Shown here in pieces: positions 1 to 11,079 of a stretch of DNA of 22,365 nucleotides; positions within the stretch are counted from its first letter, which is position 1; every line of letters starts with the position of its first letter. The notes below the pieces were generated by a model that did no database searches, was not told where the DNA came from, and saw only the letters and a list, made by a program, of their open reading frames with translations. Position numbers and translations under genes: made by a program. The stretch comes from Azolla pinnata. Taxonomy: Eukaryota; Streptophyta; Polypodiopsida; Salviniales; Salviniaceae. The DNA is taken from positions 1 to 22,365 of the forward strand of contig JBBBWG010009901.1 in the NCBI GenBank assembly GCA_037176905.1. Direction: 5' to 3'.

Positions 1-77
<77 letters not shown>
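1..77. repeat. (AG)n microsatellite
   Basis: Near-perfect AG dinucleotide tract with one interruption (GGG around 22-25), continuing past the left edge. It lies in the intron upstream of the first visible RBOH exon, ending about 50 bases before the 3' splice site at 129-130. On the sense strand it is a pure purine run. A shorter AG run recurs at 10751-10768. Confidence 0.97.
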
Positions 78-79
<2 letters not shown>

Positions 80-130
80 CAATCAATGATTCCTCGATTC
101 ATCGATCCATTGATCGATTTCTTGAAGCAG

Positions 131-3100
131 GTATGAAGGATTCGGGTGGGTTCGCAGAGGAGCTATTCGATGCTCTGGCTCGAAGGAAAGGCCAGCTCCT
201 GAAAGCCATATCCTTAGAAGAGCTCCGAGACTTCTGGAGCCTCATCTCCGATCAGAAGTTCGATTCCCGCCTGCAGATTTTCTTCGACATGTATGTAGTA
301 ATCCATTCTCTCCCTTTGCTTCTGTTTCCATCGAGGAATGAATGCCCTAACCCTAATGCATTGCAGGTGCGATAAGAATGCAGATGGGCGCATCTCAGAG
401 GAGGAAGTGAAGGAGGTAGGTCCATATACATGCATGTTTTGGTTCTTCATAGACATGGTTTTTAGATTATAAGAGGTCTCTCAGCTTATGCACTTGCTCT
501 CTCAGATCATTGCTCTCAGTGCCTCCGCAAACAAGCTCTCCAAGCTCAAAGATCAAGCCGAGGAATATGCAGCTTTGATCATGGAAGAGCTCGATCCTGA
601 TAACCTTGGCTACATCGAGGTGATGATTAAACTGACAGCAATTACATCGATCGATCGATCGATCGATCGAGGCTGCAGAGAACCTCCTCTCATGAACTAG
701 AACATCTCTTTCGAATAGGCTGATCGAGTGCTTGGTTTTGATATGTTTTGCAGCTAGCTCAGCTCGAGTCGTTGCTGCTCTGCGAATATGGTGGTTTTGT
801 GAAAGACAGGCATTCCAATTACAGCCAGACATTGAGCCAGAACTTAGGACCCCCTACAAGGAGAAGAGGCTTGCTGTCCCGGAAGATTAAATCCACCATG
901 TATTTTGTGTATGAGAATTGGCAGAGGATATGGGTGATAGCTCTATGGATATTAACAATGGTGGGGTTGTTCACATGGAAGTTCCTCCAGTACAGGCAAA
1001 GAGCAGCTTTCCATGTGATGGGCTATTGTGTTTGCACTGCAAAAGGAGCTGCAGAGACTCTGAAGCTGAACATGGCCTTGATATTGCTCCCGGTGTGCCG
1101 GAACACAATCACTTGGCTTCGTTCCTCCCGTCTGGGAGCTGTGGTGCCATTCGATGACAATATAAACTTCCACAAGGTGCGAGAATCTCATGCATCTTTG
1201 TACATATATCCATGCACATGCACTCATTTTAAGAACTTCCTGCTCTAGGAATTAAGCATCAGCAATGGGGTCGGTTCAGCTTGAGTTGCTTCAAGCCAAA
1301 CTGAACTAAACCAAACTGTTTTTTAAATCTTAAACTTAAACCAAGCTGATTGAAAAAAATAAAACTTAAACCAAAACCAAAAAGCTGTTAAGATTAAACC
1401 GTTAAACCACAACCAAACCAAGCTAAACCGGTTTCAAAAATCGTTAAACAAAACATACCATTAAGCCAAAGTGAAGCTTAATGGTTTAAGCCAGCCTTTA
1501 GACTTCTGACTAGGTTAAAAAAAAACTATTATTGTTTATGAAATTACCGAAGTTATAACAGTTTAAACCGTTAAGCCACGATTTTAAGCAGTTAAACTAA
1601 AACCAAGATATCTTGAACCAAGCCGAACCAAACCGATTTGGAATCCTCAAGCCTAAACCAAAAACTAGCTGAATTCTTAAGCCGTTAAGCCATTACAAAC
1701 CATCGTAATGGTATGGTTTTGGCCCAAGCCGAACTGTTGCCGATGCCTAGTAAGAATTGCATCCATGTTGAAAATGCATATGCATATGTATCCACTGCAA
1801 AAAGGCTTGCAGTAAGAATGTATAAATTTACATCTGTATCCATTTTTGAAAATTCTTGCAATGAGATTGCATTCCATTTACATCTGTACCCATTCTGAGA
1901 ATGCTTTGCTCTAGATGTATGCATAAGAATTATGTATATCTGCCTCCATTTTGAAAATGCCTGCATCAAGAGTGTATGCATACACATGTGTATCCACTTT
2001 GAAAAGAATGCAGACATTTACATATCCTTTTTTGAAAACGCTTACAAAATGAGATTGTATAAGTAACACTTGCATCTATATCCATTTTCAGAAATGCTTG
2101 CAATAAGATTGTATTACATTTACATCTGCATCCTATTTTGAAAGTGCTTTCAATCAGATTGTATTACATTTACATTTGTAGCCATTCTGAGAATTATTTG
2201 CATCAAACGTATACATGAGAATTGAAAGTGCATGCAATAAGAGTGAATGCTTATACTTATGTATCCACTTTGGAAATGCCTGCAACAAAACTATTTGTGT
2301 ATTATTATACATATATGTATCCACTTTGAAAATGCTTGCAGTAAGAATGCACATCTGCATCCAGATTTGAAATTTGCTTGCTATGAGGTTGTATTACTTT
2401 TACATCTTTATACATTCTGAGAATGCTTTGCACTAAGAATGAAGAATGTGCTTAATGCAGACGATCGCTGTGGCCATCATTATCGGGATCCTTGTCCATG
2501 CTGGGACACACCTATCATGCGACTTTGTCCGAGTCATCTATGCCAGCGAAGATAAGTTCCAACGCTATGTTGCCGACGACTTCAATTACAAACGGCCCAC
2601 GTACATGCAGATTGTGTTATCTGTAGAAGGGCTCTCTGGCATTGCCATGGTGGTGCTCATGACCATAGCCTTTGTACTGGCAAGCCGGTGGTTCAGGAGG
2701 AACCTTGTTAAGCTTCCATGGCCGCTCCATAGGCTCACTGGTTTCAATGCATTCTGGTACTCTCATCACCTGTTCGTGGTTGTCTACATCCTCCTCATTG
2801 TCCACTCCGTTTTCCTCTATCTCTCTCATGAATGGTACCAGAAAACAGTAAGTAATAATGAATGAGCTTTACATATTGCCGGTGGGTGTGTTGGAGCTAA
2901 CATGACGTGTTCATGTGTACAAATGAATGTCTGCAGACATGGGTCTACCTGTCTTTTCCAGTTATGTTATACCTGGGCGAGCGCTCACTTCGGGCACTTC
3001 GCGCTGGGCATTTCCCTGTGAATATTGTGAAGGTATGGAGCATATTTTATGATGCAGTTCATTGATCTTTGCAGTAATTTGGCCTTGATATCCGAATGGC

Positions 3101-5149
3101 ATATGCTGAACATGGACCGTCAACATGCTAACTACCTCTATGTATTTGTTTTATCCATGCAGGCAGCTATATATCCAGGCAATGTCCTTGCATTGCATAT
3201 GACCAAGCCCCCTGGATTCAAGTACAAGAGTGGAATGTACATCTTTTTACAATGCCCAGAGATATCACCATTTGAGTGGTAACCACATCAATCAGTTTTT
3301 CATACAAGTATAAGTCAATCAAGCTCCAACTAGCCGATGATTTTTGTTATATATGCCATATCTCTTTCTCAGGCATCCATTCTCCATCACTTCGGCACCG
3401 GATGACAATTGTATTAGTGTACATATCCGCACTGCTGGAGACTGGACGCAAGAGATGCGGAATGTGTTCTCTAAGGTGATCTTGCTTCTTCTGACACTTT
3501 ATCTTCCCTTGTCCTCTCCATCTTTGTATGCGATCAATCGAATTCATAGTGAATGATGCAGATCATGGCACCTCCTATTGGAGGTAAAAGTGGACTTCTT
3601 CGAGCAGAATTCAAGAATGGTGATGATTGCAGGTCTGTTAACAAGTTCATCTATCTCCGTAGATACCTTATGTTGCCCACATAGGTCACATCTCTACTTA
3701 TACAATGCGAAACATAATTCCGGGGGATTTGAACTCAAGAACCCTCACCTGGGTTGGGTATACATATGCACATACAGTAGATACACATGTACATGCATAC
3801 ATATATATGCCCACAATGTCATACATAACTCTTAACGCTAGCATGGACCTACATGCTGATAAATGAATACACAGACTTGCACACATTCCGCATACATATG
3901 TACACACGCATATCATTTATATGCTTATCATAACTCTTTGGACACACCCATTGCTTGAGGTTGGAAAATGCTGGACGATTTCAGATTTCTTTCCTGTTCC
4001 TTTAGCAGATTTCCAAGGCTTCGAATTGATGGACCCTATGGAGCTCCAGCGCAGGATTATAGAAAGTACGACGTGCTACTACTCATTGGGCTTGGCATCG
4101 GTGCGACACCATTCATCAGCATATTGAAAGACCTCCTTCATGTCATAAAAACTGGGGAGCAACAGCAACAGGTGGGTTCTGCTGCTGTCCTCTTTCATGT
4201 TTCTTGGGTACTTCCTTCAATATCTTTTTTCATTATACTTTTTGTGTATGTTATGCTGGTTGTGCAGGACACATATCTCGACTTCAGCCCTGTTCTCGAC
4301 AATCAAAGCCCGAGGAGGAAAAAGAAACTGAAATGCCCGACAAATGCCTACTTCTGTTGGGTCACCAAAGAGCAAGGGTCATTTGAATGGTTCAAAGGGA
4401 TCATGAATGAAGTTGCAGAGATAGACCACAAGGTATCAACACACATACATAAATACATAAAGACATATATATATACATATACATACATGTGACAATGCAC
4501 TCCCTTTCTCCTTTTGATCTTACTATGCCTCTTACTTGGCCTTAGTATGAGCTATGATTCAGCTAGTGATTTGCGTATACAGGCCATAATTGAGCTTCAT
4601 AACTACCTTACCAGCGTGTATGAGGAAGGCGATGCTCGCTCAGCTCTCATCACTATGGTTCAATCTTTGCATCATGCCCGGAATGGGGTCGACATAGTCT
4701 CTGGAACACGGGTATAAAAAAATAACATTCCACTCTGATCAAATGTGCTGTTGAAAGAACCATCTTTTCTTTGAAAATCTGGAAGTGGGCAGCTTATAGA
4801 ACTGACCAACATTGGTGTGTGTACTTTTATGGTTTATCGTTCATTCAGGTGAGGACCCACTTCGCCAGGCCCAATTGGAAGAAGGTGTTTTCAAGGGTAG
4901 CGAATGCTCATAAAGATTCGCGAATAGGTGTGTATTTTGTCCCTTAAATTTGACCGAGACCGAAAAAAGCTTCTCATCCTAAGGTGTGGAAACAGGAACT
5001 ACTTTCATAATGTTTGGTGAATGGATTTTGATTGTGTAGGTGTGTTTTACTGCGGGCCATCCATTCTAGCCAAGGAACTAAAGGAGCTTGCAAGAGACTA
5101 TAACCACAAGTCAAATACAAGGTTCGAATTCCACAAGGAGAACTTTTAG
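131..5149 (+). CDS. RBOH: RBOH NADPH oxidase (5'-partial, 14 visible exons)
   Basis: Plasma-membrane respiratory burst oxidase: moves electrons from cytosolic NADPH through FAD and two haems to apoplastic O2, giving superoxide. Exons inferred from homology and GT/AG sites: 131-290, 367-415, 506-619, 754-1176, 2461-2847, 2937-3032, 3163-3278, 3373-3475, 3562-3632, 4009-4171, 4268-4432, 4583-4711, 4849-4927, 5040-5149 (TAG stop). The frame stays open through every junction and gives 720 residues counted from the Met at 133. That Met is probably internal: a 3' splice site (CAG) precedes it, the first codon is split, and family members start much further upstream. Seen: EF-hand loop [12 protein letters not shown] (55-66); a second, weaker EF-hand around DPDNLGYIE; haem-ligand His pairs H247/H261 (14 apart) and H350/H363 (13 apart); FAD motif HPFSITSAP (449-457); NADPH motifs GLGIGATP (533-540) and FYCGP (687-691); the usual C-terminus FHKENF. 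The N-terminal regulatory extension is off-window. No disabling mutation seen. The isoform cannot be assigned. Confidence 0.96.
646..670. repeat. (TCGA)n microsatellite in RBOH intron 3
   Basis: About six perfect TCGA units, self-complementary and so able to form a hairpin. It sits 26 bases after the exon 3 donor (GT at 620-621) and about 80 bases before the exon 4 acceptor, so it does not touch coding sequence. Confidence 0.95.
1280..1700. repeat. A/C-rich degenerate repeat in RBOH intron 4
   Basis: Low-complexity stretch built from variants of AAACCAAACC, GTTAAACCG and AAGCCGAACC, with no fixed unit length and no open frame of note. It fills the first part of the 1284-bp intron 4 (1177-2460) and gives way to the ~50-bp minisatellite near 1745. 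Short variable words suggest slippage. Confidence 0.7.
1745..2440. repeat. Decayed ~50-bp minisatellite in RBOH intron 4
   Basis: About 13 diverged units in tandem, each running from a TAAGATTGTATTACATTTAC-like start, through CATCTGTATCCATTTTGA, to AAAATGCTTGCA. Unit length varies from about 35 to 65 through indels; the clearest units are 2101-2200 and 2385-2440. The array stops about 20 bases before the real 3' splice site (CAG at 2458-2460). Several unit junctions read TTGCAGTAAGAA, which contains both a CAG acceptor-like and a GTAAG donor-like word (near 1807 and 2337). The short minus-strand open frames here are repeat artefacts. Confidence 0.85.
3760..3915. repeat. ACATA/CATATG-rich microsatellite in RBOH intron 9
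   Basis: Imprecise alternation of ACATACA, CATATA and ACACAT words inside intron 9 (3633-4008), ending about 90 bases before the acceptor. Similar CATA-rich runs occur in intron 11 and downstream of the gene. No coding potential. Confidence 0.7.
4003..4008 (+). other. Tandem (NAGNAG) 3' splice acceptor of RBOH exon 10
   Basis: The intron ends in TAGCAG. Splicing after the first AG adds three bases and gives Ser-Arg-Phe-Pro; splicing after the second gives Arg-Phe-Pro. Both keep the frame and both fall in the variable linker just before the conserved [12 protein letters not shown] segment. The preceding stretch is pyrimidine-rich (TTTCCTGTTCCTTT). I used the second AG for the exon list; the sequence does not decide between them. 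Confidence 0.8.
4438..4490. repeat. (CATA/TATA)n microsatellite in RBOH intron 11
   Basis: Simple CATA and TATA repeat starting a few bases after the exon 11 donor (GT at 4433-4434). It extends the apparent open frame past the exon, but exon 12 at 4583 carries the next conserved block. Confidence 0.85.
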
Positions 5150-7449
5150 CCTTGCTTAACACACTCTTTCTCACTCACACCCCCCCATCCCCTTGTATTT
5201 ATTTTCTCATATTTATTCGATTTATTGAATGGGATGCCAATCCATGAGAGGAAAAGAATAATCTAAAAGAGGCCCCCATGGGTTGCCCACTACCTATTCT
5301 TACGTTGTAAACCTGTAAATGCTGTTCTTTTGCTACTTATTATCATCATTATTATACATACATACATTACATACATATTTATATGTTCAGAAGGTAATGA
5401 TGACAAGTTCTCATAATGAAAACACATGTATCAACAAACTTACTCCATTAATGGGTTCAGCCCACTGATTGTATTGGAGCAGCTGTACTAGAGTTTTAGA
5501 ATTCTATATGATTGAAATGGGTATGAATCTACTATGAACGATAAGGTGATCCGATCTCCCAGCTATTCAGCATCTTATATAAATATATGCGGATTGCTCT
5601 TATTAAGGCCTCACAACATTTAATTTTTTGCTGTCATGTGAGCATGAAAATGCAACTTATACATTTGAAAATACTTGCATAAAGCTGAACAGGATGCATG
5701 AGTACCTCTTACGGTAAGTACTGTTCTGGCTATCTTTTCAACCTCCTTTGTATTTTCTCTTTTAGTTAGCAAGCATGGAAAGATTCCTGACTTAGCACTT
5801 GCAGTAAGCTTGTCAATGCAAAGACCGTGTGTGTACATGTACAAACCAAATAATTTTGGTTAGGATTCTCTGTAAGAACACAGTTTGGAACTTGAAACCT
5901 TCAGTGATTCGAACAACTAAGCAACCGAACTCCTCAAGGGCTATTTTGAACTACAAGTTGTGGATTCGCTTAACATGTACTCAGCAACATATGATTCTTT
6001 GGGTTGTGGTACTGTTGATTTCGTAGTGCTATGAATGAGTGTGCAAACTAGAGGGCTCTCCTCCCTGTCTTTATAAAATGTTGGCCAAAACCAAATTCAA
6101 TGCCTACTGTCCATACTTTCTTTGGGTATAGTAAACTGATAAATTCGTAAGAAGGCTTATTTACCTCACTACATTGAAAACTGATAATTAATTCGAGTCA
6201 AGTAAACTGATCAAGAGGTTTAATCTTATAACATTCAAAATGATCCTCAATTCCAGTTTGACTAAGTGGCTTAGCCACAAGTGCAGCACACAACTGATCA
6301 TCAATTCAAGTTTGGCACTAAGTGGCTTACCCAGCTCAGAACTGAGTTGTGCAACCCTAGTTTTATAGAAAGATAATATGCTTGGTGTAATATACAAGAT
6401 CCACAGGGTGATGATCAGTCTTCAAATTAAAGTGCATCACTCGTGGACCCACTACCCTTTTCTAAAAGATATATATGCTCATGACAGTCAACTAATGCAG
6501 ACTCATTGAACGATTTATCATAAATCGGTATTCCTATATTTGCAATTTCATTCTGGCCACCTATTTCAACTATTAGCTATCATTCTATGTCACAGTTGAT
6601 TCCATTATTGATGCTTATAGAGCACTTTTGACCCACTTCCAATCGAAGATGCCATATGGATTTCATGCAATCTCCATGGAGACATCAAGACATGAAACAA
6701 AGAAAGGCTATCTTGAAAGACAGGAACATGGCTCACCTCACTAATATTGTGAAGATATATACCCTTCTTTCTGAACCAATAAACCTTAACCACATAATTT
6801 CCTTAGAAACATCCATCTCCATGTGAAGAATGCATCATGGATGATATGGAGCTAGTATCCAAAAGGCTTCAATTATGGTGTTCCAAACAATGATTCCCAA
6901 TCTATAATATACACCATCCTTGTTAGAACCATTGCTTGAAACATGCAAGCACTCAAAAATAGACAGTCGTCTTGATGCTTAACATACTCAATAAATAGGT
7001 TTCATATTCTGAGACAAAACACTGCTGCTTAACACTCAAATGTATTTTTAACTCATCATGATGTTGCAATATGAACTCTCAAGTTCTAGCTATAAGCTCC
7101 AAATTGTCAATCAATGTGTAGGCATGATAGAGTGGATTTACTCTTCAAAAATCTGGGATGCTTCCATCTTTGCAAAATCTTCTCAGAAAGGATCTTTATT
7201 TAGTAGGAACAATCTAAGACGGACAAAGTAAAGCTTAACTAACGAGAAAAGTTGCCCGGAACTTTCGTTTTCCAAACACACTTCCACAGTGGAATGTATA
7301 CAAGCTAATCTCTCTACAGAAGCCCTCGTTTTAACTGTTGATTCATGTATAAATAACCCATACATGTAATACCACCTATCTATACAAATATAAACATATA
7401 TGTAATATCTAGCAGAACCCAGATATGTATGTACATATATAAACAAAGC
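5150..7449. other. Intergenic region between RBOH and XIP
   Basis: No confident gene on either strand. The first 200-300 bases should hold the RBOH 3' UTR, but I see no canonical AATAAA in a convincing place. A CATA/TTA microsatellite lies at 5340-5385. A degenerate direct repeat occurs at 6178-6340. The end just before 7450 should be the XIP 3' UTR because the genes are convergent. Short open frames have no recognisable motif; a faint Ty1/copia resemblance on the minus strand around 6400-6830 was judged too weak to call. Confidence 0.7.
6178..6340. repeat. Degenerate triplicated ~55-bp direct repeat
   Basis: Three related segments begin near 6180, 6240 and 6294. Each has a GATNATCAATTC-like start followed by an AGTTTG or AGTCAA core; the latter two continue into ACTAAGTGGCTTA. 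The first is the most diverged. Intergenic, with no gene content recognised. Confidence 0.6.
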
Positions 7450-9009
7450 CTAATTCTGAGCTGAAGCGGGTGAAAACCAGGATTTGATCAAGCTCTTAAT
7501 CTGAGTAAAAATGTCAGCTTGAGATCGATTAAGTTCAATATGGTGAGGGGGTATCAAGTGGTAGATTGTGCCAATGGTCAGAGCAGCTAAGGCAGGACCC
7601 ACCCACCACACCCAATGATCCACCCAGAGTGCCCCACCCATAGCTACAGCTGGACCAAAACACCTGACCGGGTTCAAACCTACCCCAGTATAGCCCCCTG
7701 GCACATTCATCAACCCACCTGACACAAATACTAACAAACTAATCATGGCACCTATCATGAACGGTGCAAGAATCGGGCCTGTCACCTGTTCCAAGCCATG
7801 CAGTGGTGTGTGTCACTACATTATTTGCACTGTGAAAATCATCTATTTCATACCAAAGAGAAAGAAAATAGTTCAGGAATTCATCTCACTTGGAATTGCT
7901 TGGGATCTAGTGCCACTGAGAATGCGACAAACAGCAATGTTAATGTGAGCACGAACTCAGCTAATAGACCGGGTCCTGTTGCTATACCCACCCCAACAAG
8001 CTCTCCATCGATCCAAATCGTGTTGCGTAGTCTACAGCCACCGAGCCCATATCTTTGTGCTAGGTGCTCTGCCACCACCACTTTCAAAGCCAAGGAGCCC
8101 AAAACCGAACCCCCAGTCTGGGCCAAGACATATAGAAGTGTTCTTGCTGGTGATGAGAAACCCGTCATCATTGTGGCCACTGAAATGGCTGGGTTCAGAT
8201 GCCCTCCAGATGCAGGCGCAGCTGCCAAGATGAAGAAGGACAGGGTGAAGAACTGCAGGAGCGATAGAGTGGCCATATTGGCAGCAGGTGCGAAACCCGC
8301 TTGTAAGCAAGTGATTGCCCCAGCACTACTAACGAAGATCAAAAGTGCAGTAGCCAAGAACTCTGATATTGCTGCCCTCCAGACCTAAATCAAGCTTTCC
8401 CAACGCCAAATTATCATTTTGCATAGCAATTATGTTGACAAACAAGTCTCAGGCCTTGAAAACCTTTATGGCATCCACACCTAAATCATACTTTTCTGAA
8501 ACCACATGAACATTTTCATAAGAGCTATGTTTGTTTACAAACACTTCTTAGACCTTGAACTCCAATACAGCCACTTTCCTCCTAACTTCGCTAGATTGTT
8601 AAAGTCTCACTGCTAGATGCATTGCATCACAGCATTATATGCGCATACACATGATGTTGGGCATCAATAAGCAAGCGATTCCATGACCCATCAATCTCTG
8701 GTGAGGTTTAATGTTTGATTTTGTATAAGATGCTAGAGACACTTCCGTCCAAATAGTTTTCATCGACAAGGGAATTTAAATGCACAAGGGATCAAAACTT
8801 CCAGGCGTATTACCTCTAGACTAACCAAATCTTGGAATCCCAAGAATTTGGGAATAACACCAGTGAACTCGATTCGTTTCTCGACATCTGTAATCCTCTT
8901 CTCCTCTGGATAATAATGGACCAGAGAGCCTTCAAACACTTGCTCCACATAGTCCCTATCACTAACGCCTTCCTCTTCTTCTTCATGCAACTCTTCTTCT
9001 TGTTGTAAC
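7450..9009 (-). CDS. XIP: XIP-type aquaporin (5' exon unresolved)
   Basis: Six-helix channel of the X-intrinsic-protein subfamily; members pass water, small uncharged solutes, metalloids or hydrogen peroxide. Minus-strand exons: 9009-8814, 8384-7890 and 7785-7450 (TAG stop), with GT/AG junctions and intact frame, giving at least 341 residues. Assignment rests on LGFQDLVSLE-VWRAAISEFLATA entering helix 1, loop-C LGGC, NPVRC with the subfamily's Cys after the loop-E Arg, and DHWVWWVGP near helix 6. Loop B reads GGHLNPA, loop E GLNPV; known XIPs usually vary the first box and keep NPA in the second, so this one looks reversed. The first visible exon codes an acidic, Glu-rich tail with no in-frame ATG and is preceded by an AG acceptor (9011-9010), so the start codon must lie in an exon further upstream that I could not place. 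The 104-bp last intron has a weak acceptor (AACAG). Product and exon frame are secure; substrate is not. Confidence 0.9.
8384..8575. repeat. ~96-bp tandem duplication across the XIP exon 2 acceptor
   Basis: Two diverged copies start near 8384 and 8480 on the plus strand. Both begin CCTAAATCA, contain an ACAAACA word, and end in a CCTTGAA word about 97 bases apart. On the gene strand the repeat includes the 3' splice site, so GATTTAG-GTSTGGA occurs twice: the real acceptor before 8384 and a copy before 8480. Only the real one leads into the conserved WRAAISEF frame. Confidence 0.75.
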
Positions 9010-10053
9010 CTACAGTGACACAAGAAAATCCAATATTAAGAAATTCACTTCGTTTCAATTGTGTATTCACAGCATATTCGGATAGAGTTTAATATCATGG
9101 TCCATTTAATTTAAAAGTTCAATCCATTCATCGCTTTTCCTGTACAGGGTTTTGGTTATCCAATCTGAAGCAAATATCATTTGTGCCAGAAAAAAGGCTC
9201 AATATATCTTCCAGTGTAGAAAAGAAACCTGCTCCCACTCTCTCTCATGTATCCCCACAATGTTCAGCAGTGTGATGTTCTCTTAGAGAAGGAGAGGATC
9301 CATAGCAGCATAATCCTAACTATGCAATTTAGGGTTTGCATCTTACTTTACTAAGGTTTTGGATTAAAATTCTTAACTAGCCCTATCCTTGTAAGTGCTT
9401 TAATGTAAACTCTCCAACCAAAAAGTTTTAACTAACTTTTCCCCGATCAGGAACTGGTAGCATAAACTCGATTAACCATTTCCTTTAACAATGTTTAATA
9501 ACATAAACAAAACTAACCCAACCAACCTAGATAGTTGGGTGGTCTAATCTGCTATCAGCTCTTCACGGCACAATCTTTATCTAGCCTTGATAGTGATTAA
9601 GCTCAAGAGTTGCAACATAAATTACATCCTAATATCACAGGGTTTACTAGCATGTCCGTAACTTGTCTTGATGACTGTTAGGCTTTTGTAGCAAACCTCG
9701 AGCTACATACTAATAGTGTTTAGGTGTCATAACAGCAGAAAACATTGTAGAGTTTCGCTAGATAACCCTAAAAGTGGTTAGGGTTAGACGAACCAGCATT
9801 TAGACCCAAATGGCGGTATAGGGTTTTGTTACCCAACCTGGAGCGGGGAGTCTTTGAATCGTGGGGCCGGCGCAAGGATGGTGCAAGCCGAGGAGAGATA
9901 AGGGCAGCAGGTGATGGAAAACCTCTGCGAGAACAAAGCCTCACATAGTACTCTGTGCCTGCCATACCACCATCACCAACTTCTGCCTCTTCTTTGCTAC
10001 TGTGCTCCTTGTCTCTCTGCTGCCTGTCTAAATACGGGGGCCTTCATGACGGA

Positions 10054-10107
10054 AACCCTAACGTAGGCTTCCATATCGAGAACCCCAACGTAGGCTTCCA
10101 TATCTAG
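10054..10107. repeat. 27-bp tandem duplication with telo-box-like start
   Basis: Two adjacent copies of AACCCTAACGTAGGCTTCCA-like sequence, differing at about two positions (CCCTAA in the first, CCCCAA in the second). The first copy begins with an AAACCCTAA telo-box-like word. No gene could be tied to it. Confidence 0.85.
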
Positions 10108-10369
10108 CTGTTGGTGAGAGAAAGGGAGAGAGGGAAGATGAAAGTGATTTACGGGGTTGTCATTTAAATATAAAGTTTTTGTATGGAGGGTGTTGATTGG
10201 TAGATTGTCATTGTGTGATGCCTTAGTTAGTTACTAAGGAACTCGCTAGTGGCATGTGTTTTCTTTGTCCCAGTAGAAGTGCAGCATAGTTGGCATCGCT
10301 TCATCTCATGCATAATGGCTAAAGACATCTAGTAGCTATAAATGCAGTTTGGATGTCAATTTCAAGGGT

Positions 10370-10600
10370 GTTGAAGTTCACCTTTCAAGTGGGTATTTGC
10401 ACTTCTGGGATGGGAGGACTTAGCACTAGAATATCACTTTATTCTGAGTTACTTCCAATATTGGGGCTTATGCTTTATATGGAAAATGTGCGATGCATTC
10501 GTTTTTTATGCTCAACAACGGGTGCACAAGTATATGGTGAAGCTAAAAAGAGTTCTTTTATAACACTTTACATGGTTAAAGAGATTGAGATAGTTGACAC
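10370..10600 (+). pseudogene. Possible PPR-protein relic
   Basis: Two frames give short strings reminiscent of plant PPR repeats: EDLALEYHFIL in one, and SNIGAYALYGKC in another, which resembles the LVDMYGKCG core of a PPR motif. They follow one another in PPR order with a frameshift between. There is no array of motifs and no intact open frame, so if real it is a fragment; chance similarity remains plausible. Confidence 0.2.
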
Positions 10601-11079
10601 ATGAGGAGTGCCCATTGTGTCACTTGGTTTGTTAGCATATTAGGCACGTCTGAAGGTCTTTAAATTTGTAAGGATGTAGTACGATCTCTCTGTAGATCCT
10701 CTATTTTGTTCAAGTGTTAATCTCTTTTCATAATATATTACTACATTTACAGAGAGAGAGAGAGAGAAGAGCGCAATGCATCACAATCTACATCACTACA
10801 TTCACTTATGGATGTTCTCGAGAAAAATGCTTGAAAATCATTAGTTTATGAGTTCTTAAGTTGGATGTATAGATTTTGTTGAATCAAAGCGATCATGATT
10901 TACCTTCTAATCTACTTAATATGGATAGACATAGAGCTAATTAGATAGGATGTATGTGATGTATGATGATTCATTTTTGTCAACATCACTTAGTATGACA
11001 ATTTTGAATGATGTTGGATCATCTTATTATTTTCCTATTTGATTGGAGGTTGATAATTATTCGGTTGATATGTATAATT

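Larger units (their letters stand above)
9010..11079. other. Region without a confident gene
   Basis: It should hold the XIP 5' exon or exons and promoter (minus strand), but no ATG-bearing exon can be joined to 9009 with confidence. The sequence around 9760-10110 is richer in GC and has telomere-like AAACCCTAA words, often found in plant 5' regions. A 27-bp tandem duplication lies at 10054-10107, a faint PPR-like trace at 10370-10600 and an AG microsatellite at 10751-10768. Nothing else recognised. Confidence 0.6.

Noticed and set aside
1677..2360. Minus-strand frames in RBOH intron 4
   Set aside because: Shadow frames produced by the ~50-bp minisatellite.
6380..6830. Possible Ty1/copia RNase H relic on the minus strand (SKEIMWLR, and KPLS words downstream)
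   Set aside because: Only one short string resembles the family; spacing and flanking motifs do not line up, and no reverse transcriptase trace is near.
7798..8388. Long plus-strand open frame over the aquaporin exons
   Set aside because: Antisense shadow of XIP exon 2; it has no recognisable motif, while the minus strand carries the NPA boxes.
8816..9070. ATG-initiated minus-strand frame overlapping XIP exon 9009-8814
   Set aside because: Out of frame with the conserved LGFQDLVSLE reading; joining its start to the exon would need an intron of only about 40 bases.
9768..9965. Minus-strand 65-codon frame upstream of XIP as its first exon
   Set aside because: Starts with ATG-like context but no donor joins it to the acceptor at 9010 in a supported way, and its product does not resemble an aquaporin N-terminus.
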